From: UMGS1502 sp045545435
GTDB taxonomy: Bacteria > Actinomycetota > Coriobacteriia > Coriobacteriales > Eggerthellaceae
Direction: 5' to 3'
Length of the DNA stretch: 17,875 bases
Assembly: GCA_045545435.1 (NCBI GenBank)
Contig: JAZQAV010000129.1
Location: 1-17,875, forward strand
The position numbers were made by a program, and so were the translations under genes. Positions 14,700 through 17,875 of this stretch are shown here, in pieces (within the stretch, counting starts at the first letter, position 1; each line of letters opens with the position of its first letter). The notes beneath the pieces were generated by a model. It saw only the letters and a program-made list of their open reading frames with translations, had not been told where the DNA came from and made no database searches.

Positions 14700-16379
14700 C
14701 TACTCTTCTATGCCGTCGAGGCTGCGAATGAGCTTGCGCTTGATTTTGCCGCCCACGGTTTTGGGCAGTTCATCGGTGTACTCAATGATGCGCGGGTACT
14801 TGTACGGAGCGGTTTCGTGCTTTACGAAGTTCTGCAGCTCCTTCGTAAGCTCGTCGGAAGGCGTCCAGCCAGCTGCCAGAACCACCGTGGCCTTTACCAC
14901 AAGACCGCGGATAGGATCAGGTGCTGCCGTAACGGCGCATTCAATGACGGCGTCGTGCTTAACCAGCGCGCTTTCCACTTCAAACGGGCTGATGCGGTAG
15001 CCTGAGCACTTGATAACGTCATCGTTGCGTCCCACGAACGAGATGTAGCCTTCGCTGTCGCGCCATGCCATGTCGTGCAGGTTGTAATAGGCGCCACCAA
15101 CGGTTTCGGCCGTTTCCTCGGGCATGCCGTAGTAGCCAACGAACAGGCCGGGGGGATATGCCTCTTTCAAACCGGTAACGCATACTGCGCCCTCTTCGCC
15201 GTCGGGCACTTCGTAGCCGTCGTCGTCAAGAAGCTTGATGTTCAGCAGGGGGGACGGCTTGCCCAGCGAGCCGGGGTGCGGCTCGAGCCACGGGAAGGTT
15301 GCAATAAGCACGGGGCCTTCGGTTTGGCCAAAGCCCTCGCGCACCTTTTTGCCAGTGAATCTTTCCCACTGAACGGATACCTCGGCGTTAAGCGGTTCGC
15401 CTGCTGTCGCGAAATTCTTGATGGAGGACAAATCGTAGGCAGCAACATCTTCCTGCAGCATGAAGCGGTACATGGTAGGAGGCGCGCAGAAGGTGGTGAG
15501 CTTGTAATCCTGCATGTGCTGCAGCAGCTTGGCAGGGATAAATTTGTCCATGTCGTAGGCAAACACGGTGGTGCCGGCGATCCACTGTCCGTAGATTTTG
15601 CCCCAACCGAATTTTGCCCAGCCGCTGTCGGTGACCGACATGTGCAGGCCGTTTTCGCGAACCTGCTGCCAATATTTAGCGGTCAGAATATGGCCCAGCG
15701 GGTGCGCGAAATTGTGCATGACGGGCTTGGGATTGCCGGTGGTTCCGCTGGTGAAGTAGATGAGCATGGTGTCTTTGCTGGTGACGGCTTCGGGCGAGCC
15801 CTTTTCGGGGCGCTCGAAGGTGTCGGGCTCATCGGCGATAAGCTCGTCGAAGGCCAGCCATCCGTCGCGCTTGCCCGCTACCGTTACGCAGTTTTTAACC
15901 GATGGGGAGGTGGGAAGCGCTCCTTCCACCTGAGAGCAAACGTACTCGTCTTTAATGCACACCAGCATCTTCACGCCGCATTTGTTGGCACGGTATTCGA
16001 TATCGTGGGTTGTAAGTTGGAGCGTTGCAGGAATGATGGTGGCGCCCAGCTTGCAAAGAGCGGTTGCAACAACCCAGTATTCCCAGCGGCGACGCAGGAT
16101 GCACATAACGATGTCGCCCTTGCCAATGCCCAGTTTCTTGAAGGCATTGGCGGTTTTGTTGGAAAGGCGGCTGATGTCGGTGAAGGTGAAGTTGTGCTCC
16201 TCGTCGTGGTCGTCGCACCACAACAGAGCGCGTTTTTCGGGTTCGACGCGTGCCCATTCGTCCACAACGTCGTAGCCGAAGTTGAAATCGTCAGGCACGT
16301 TGATTTTAAAATTCTCGAAGAAGTCTTCGTAGCTTTCAAATTCAATGCGGGGGCAGTACTTTTTCAGTATGTAATCCAT
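14700..16379 (-). CDS. Acyl-CoA synthetase (AMP-forming, medium-chain ACSM/acetyl-CoA-synthetase-like)
   Basis: This 559-residue ANL enzyme has FTSGTTGNPKPVMH (A3), FCAPPTMYRFML, EGFGQTEG (A5), GRNDDVIKCSGYRISPFEVE (A8 hinge) and a C-terminal PKTVGGKIKRK with the catalytic lysine. The N-terminal segment, with FNFGYDVVDEWA and GIGKGDIVMCILRRRWEYWVV, is typical of medium-chain or benzoate/acyl-CoA synthetases and their acetyl-CoA-synthetase relatives. Reaction: carboxylate, ATP and CoA to acyl-CoA, AMP and PPi; the carboxylate is not identifiable. A modest GAGAG site precedes the ATG. It lies downstream of an XRE/cupin regulator on the same strand, separated by 237 bp that hold degenerate tandem repeats. 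Regulation by that neighbour is inference. It is unrelated in detail to the DltA-like enzyme at 7380. Confidence 0.92.
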   Translation of the reverse strand: MDYILKKYCPRIEFESYEDFFENFKINVPDDFNFGYDVVDEWARVEPEKRALLWCDDHDEEHNFTFTDISRLSNKTANAFKKLGIGKGDIVMCILRRRWEYWVVATALCKLGATIIPATLQLTTHDIEYRANKCGVKMLVCIKDEYVCSQVEGALPTSPSVKNCVTVAGKRDGWLAFDELIADEPDTFERPEKGSPEAVTSKDTMLIYFTSGTTGNPKPVMHNFAHPLGHILTAKYWQQVRENGLHMSVTDSGWAKFGWGKIYGQWIAGTTVFAYDMDKFIPAKLLQHMQDYKLTTFCAPPTMYRFMLQEDVAAYDLSSIKNFATAGEPLNAEVSVQWERFTGKKVREGFGQTEGPVLIATFPWLEPHPGSLGKPSPLLNIKLLDDDGYEVPDGEEGAVCVTGLKEAYPPGLFVGYYGMPEETAETVGGAYYNLHDMAWRDSEGYISFVGRNDDVIKCSGYRISPFEVESALVKHDAVIECAVTAAPDPIRGLVVKATVVLAAGWTPSDELTKELQNFVKHETAPYKYPRIIEYTDELPKTVGGKIKRKLIRSLDGIEE

Positions 16380-16438
16380 AGTCTCTCAATCTGCTGTCTG
16401 CTGGTTTGGGTTTGCCGCTTTGGGTGCTTGGTGCGCGC

Positions 16439-16620
16439 GTTCTGCTGTCTTCTCAGTTGCCGCACGGTTACGCGTGTTCTGCAACCTTCGCGTTCGCGAT
16501 GCAATTGCGCTAGCTCTGCAACCTGCGAAGTGCAACGCAATTGTTCAGGCTCTGCAGCCTGCTTGGTGCAACACAATTCTGCGAGTTCTGCAGCCGTCGC
16601 AGTCGCAACACGATTTTTAC
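16439..16620. repeat. Degenerate 36-37-bp tandem repeats
   Basis: Units begin at 16439 (weak), 16476, 16513, 16549 and 16585. Conserved features are a G(T/C)TCTGCA(A/G)CC start, then GTGCAAC or a similar block, then CAATT. The last unit ends at 16620 and overlaps the final codon and stop of the XRE/cupin gene (16617-16619). The array fills most of the 237-bp gap before the acyl-CoA synthetase. No gene is seen in the gap. Confidence 0.75.
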
Positions 16621-17177
16621 TCCGCGATGATGGTGATGAACTTGGCGGGCTTGTCGCCTCCGCAACGCTGTCCGTGCGGGTGCGTTGGGTTGAAGAAGAT
16701 GCTGTCGCCCGCATGGAGCTCGAACTCTTCGTCGTCGAACATGACGATGACGGTGCCTTCAAGCACGATGTTGAACTCCTGACCAGAGTGCTGTACCGGC
16801 TTTACCGGGTCGTCGGAAGGGTCCAGCACAACTTCCAGAGGCTGCATGATCTTATCGCGAATGCGCCAGGCCAAGTCGTTGTAGTGGTAGCCAGGATAAC
16901 GGTCAACCTCGCGTCCCTCGCCGGCGCGAACTACCTGGTAGGTGTCAAGTTTGGCGGCGGTACCGGTGAGAATCTCGGTGAACTCAACGCCGAATTTGCG
17001 CGCCATGTGATAAACGGCGGAGATGGGCACGCCCGCACCCGTAGCTTCCCAGCGTTTGTAGCGCTCGACGTCTACTTCCAGGTCGGCTGCCATTTCTTCC
17101 GCCGTTACATCGCATGCTTCGCGTAAGCCGCGCATGCGTCGCCCGATCTCGATGAGCTCTTGAGCTTCTTGAACCAT
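16617..17177 (-). CDS. XRE-family regulator with C-terminal cupin sensor domain
   Basis: The 186-residue protein starts at an ATG preceded by GGGAGG on the - strand. Residues about 8-65 form an XRE helix-turn-helix (IGRRMRGLREACDVTAEEMAADLEVDVERYKRWE). Residues about 105-180 are a cupin barrel with HSGQEFNIVLEGTVIVMFDDE, HAGDSIFFNP and PHGQRC. Domain order and length are standard for XRE/cupin regulators, which sense a small molecule and control a neighbouring operon. It is the first gene of a probable - strand unit with the acyl-CoA synthetase, so the ligand may be that enzyme's substrate or product. A TAATT-GT-AATTA palindrome 31 bases upstream of the start is a candidate autoregulatory site. 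Ligand unknown. Confidence 0.93.
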   Translation of the reverse strand: MVQEAQELIEIGRRMRGLREACDVTAEEMAADLEVDVERYKRWEATGAGVPISAVYHMARKFGVEFTEILTGTAAKLDTYQVVRAGEGREVDRYPGYHYNDLAWRIRDKIMQPLEVVLDPSDDPVKPVQHSGQEFNIVLEGTVIVMFDDEEFELHAGDSIFFNPTHPHGQRCGGDKPAKFITIIAE

Positions 17178-17208
17178 GGGACCTCCCTTGTCTTAGTGCT
17201 TGAACATT

Positions 17209-17220
17209 TAATTGTAATTA
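17209..17220. promoter_or_regulatory. A+T palindrome in the XRE/cupin promoter region
   Basis: TAATT-GT-AATTA is perfectly symmetric. On the - strand it contains TACAAT, five of six to a -10 consensus, about 30 bases before the start codon. No good -35 is visible. It is a candidate promoter with overlapping operator. Confidence 0.4.
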
Positions 17221-17247
17221 TGTTATGCGGGTGCGGATTGCGCATTA

Positions 17248-17352
17248 CCGCACTTCAAGTAATTAGCAAACTCGAGCAGCACAGCAACTTTGTACTGCGT
17301 AACAATTCGCATCGCGCAGCAACTTTGCGCCGCGTCAACACGCCTCTCGTGG
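17248..17352. repeat. 35-bp repeats upstream of the XRE/cupin gene
   Basis: Two clear units begin AGCAACTTTG at 17283 and 17318, exactly 35 bp apart, each followed by a GCGT(A/C)A(A/C) block. A weaker unit precedes at about 17248. The pattern GCAAC, then GTAACAATT resembles the units at 16476-16620 on the other side of the gene. Confidence 0.55.
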
Positions 17353-17433
17353 TTGTTGTGCGTTGGTTGAGCGCATGCGCAGAGTGCAAGCGTACGCATA
17401 GGGCAAGCGCGCACCTTGTAAGTTGTGCTTTGC

Positions 17434-17583
17434 GAATGCGAAATTCCCGTTGGGAGGAGTTGGCAAAGCGTCTGCGGACGCAAAATTGTGGTTGTAACCC
17501 AATCGCGCCCTGGCCACGGACGCAAATCTCCAGTTGTGACCCGATTGCGGCGTGCTCTCGGACGCAAATCTCCAGTTGTGAGG
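17434..17583 (+). repeat. Left block of 42-bp-phased 24-bp elements
   Basis: Elements of 24 bp begin at 17476, 17518 and 17560, exactly 42 bp apart. The consensus begins GGACGCAAAT and ends AGTTGTGACC. A degenerate copy matching 15 of 24 positions lies in register at 17434, and a weaker one (13 of 24) at 17392. The intervening 18 bp differ from one another. Confidence 0.88.
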
Positions 17584-17709
17584 TGTTTTGTAGGTTCCTT
17601 TATGCCTTTTGCATCAAAGCGTTTCTGGTGCGCGCCTTTGAGCTGGGGTTTTCCAAACTGCTAAAAACGCGGGCAAATCAAAACAGGTCACAACTGGCAT
17701 TTTGGGTCC
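17560..17709. repeat. Inverted repeat at the centre of the array
   Basis: The innermost left element plus TGTTTTG (17584-17590) mirrors CAAAACA (17679-17685) plus the innermost right element: 31-bp arms with about 25 matches, around an 88-bp centre that has no recognised gene. Confidence 0.7.
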
Positions 17710-17845
17710 GCGGCAAAGCTTCAAATGGGTCACAACTGACGTTTTGCGTCCCGCGCCCGCGGAATTTCGGGTCACAACTGGCGATTTGCGTCCGCAGGAA
17801 GGTGGCAGCACCGCCGCAGCGCCGCACAACTGGCGATTTGCGTTT
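17686..17845 (-). repeat. Right block of 24-bp elements in opposite orientation
   Basis: Elements at 17686, 17728 and 17770 read as the reverse complement of the left block (start GGTCACAACTGG, end TTTGCGTCC), again exactly 42 bp apart. A fourth copy at 17822 is 52 bp on. The step from the last left element to the first right one is 126 bp, three times 42. Confidence 0.88.
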
Positions 17846-17875
17846 GCAAGAGGGCAGTAGCCGGCATGAGAAGGC

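Larger units (their letters stand above)
17178..17875. other. Gene-free region made of repeat families
   Basis: No open frame here resembles a protein, and the candidates change with the repeats. Contents from left to right: an A+T-rich stretch upstream of the XRE/cupin start, two or three 35-bp degenerate repeats, then the 42-bp-phased array of 24-bp elements running almost to the window end. Confidence 0.75.

Noticed and set aside
15075..17126. 683-residue open frame on the + strand
   Set aside because: It runs antisense through the acyl-CoA synthetase, the repeats and the XRE/cupin gene. It has no recognisable domain, and long antisense frames are expected at this GC content.
17560..17709. 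Small transposon or MITE with terminal inverted repeats
   Set aside because: The arms belong to an array of the same element on both sides, and no target-site duplication or transposase was seen.
17434..17845. CRISPR array
   Set aside because: Regular 24-bp elements with 18-bp variable spacers look CRISPR-like, but spacers are too short, orientation flips in the middle, elements are degenerate and no cas gene is present.

Overview
The window reads as chromosome of a high-GC, anaerobic Gram-positive actinobacterium. The protein families, moderate-to-high GC and long antisense open frames suggest a member of the Coriobacteriia, probably Eggerthellaceae. That placement rests on overall protein resemblance and gene combinations, not on a marker gene, so it is an inference. 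Sixteen protein genes are supported. No RNA gene, CRISPR array or insertion sequence was seen.

Region 1 (1-3772, + strand) is a partner-switch signalling operon. A membrane HAMP protein, cut by the window start, carries both an RsbU/SpoIIE-type phosphatase and an RsbW-type kinase domain. A STAS anti-anti-sigma-like protein and two paralogous membrane proteins of the CmpB family follow. Region 2 (3982-6011) is a small divergent unit: an NTF2/SnoaL-like protein and an MBL-fold hydrolase on the - strand, facing a TetR-type regulator on the + strand. An operator-like palindrome overlaps a good promoter between them. Region 3 (6231-7206) is a cysteine-synthase-family gene with unusual active-site motifs and a strong terminator.

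Region 4 (7267-14647) is the most interesting coding block. It holds a DltA-like adenylating enzyme, a type III PLP decarboxylase, a DltC-like carrier protein, an AlgI/DltB-like MBOAT acyltransferase and a membrane-anchored SGNH protein in the DltD/AlgX position, followed by a fosmidomycin-resistance-type MFS transporter. The layout implies that an amino acid is adenylated, loaded on a carrier, handed to the MBOAT protein and transferred to an extracellular polymer, as in D-alanylation of teichoic acids. The embedded decarboxylase and the altered adenylation pocket suggest that the group is not simply D-alanine. The adenylase-decarboxylase-carrier triad resembles the one known beside exosortase A polysaccharide loci.

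Region 5 (14700-17177, - strand) has an XRE/cupin regulator upstream of an acyl-CoA synthetase. Degenerate repeats of about 35-36 bp lie on both sides of the regulator gene. Region 6 (17178-17875) has no supported gene. It carries a striking array of 24-bp elements in a strict 42-bp register, about four DNA helical turns, in two blocks of opposite orientation facing each other.
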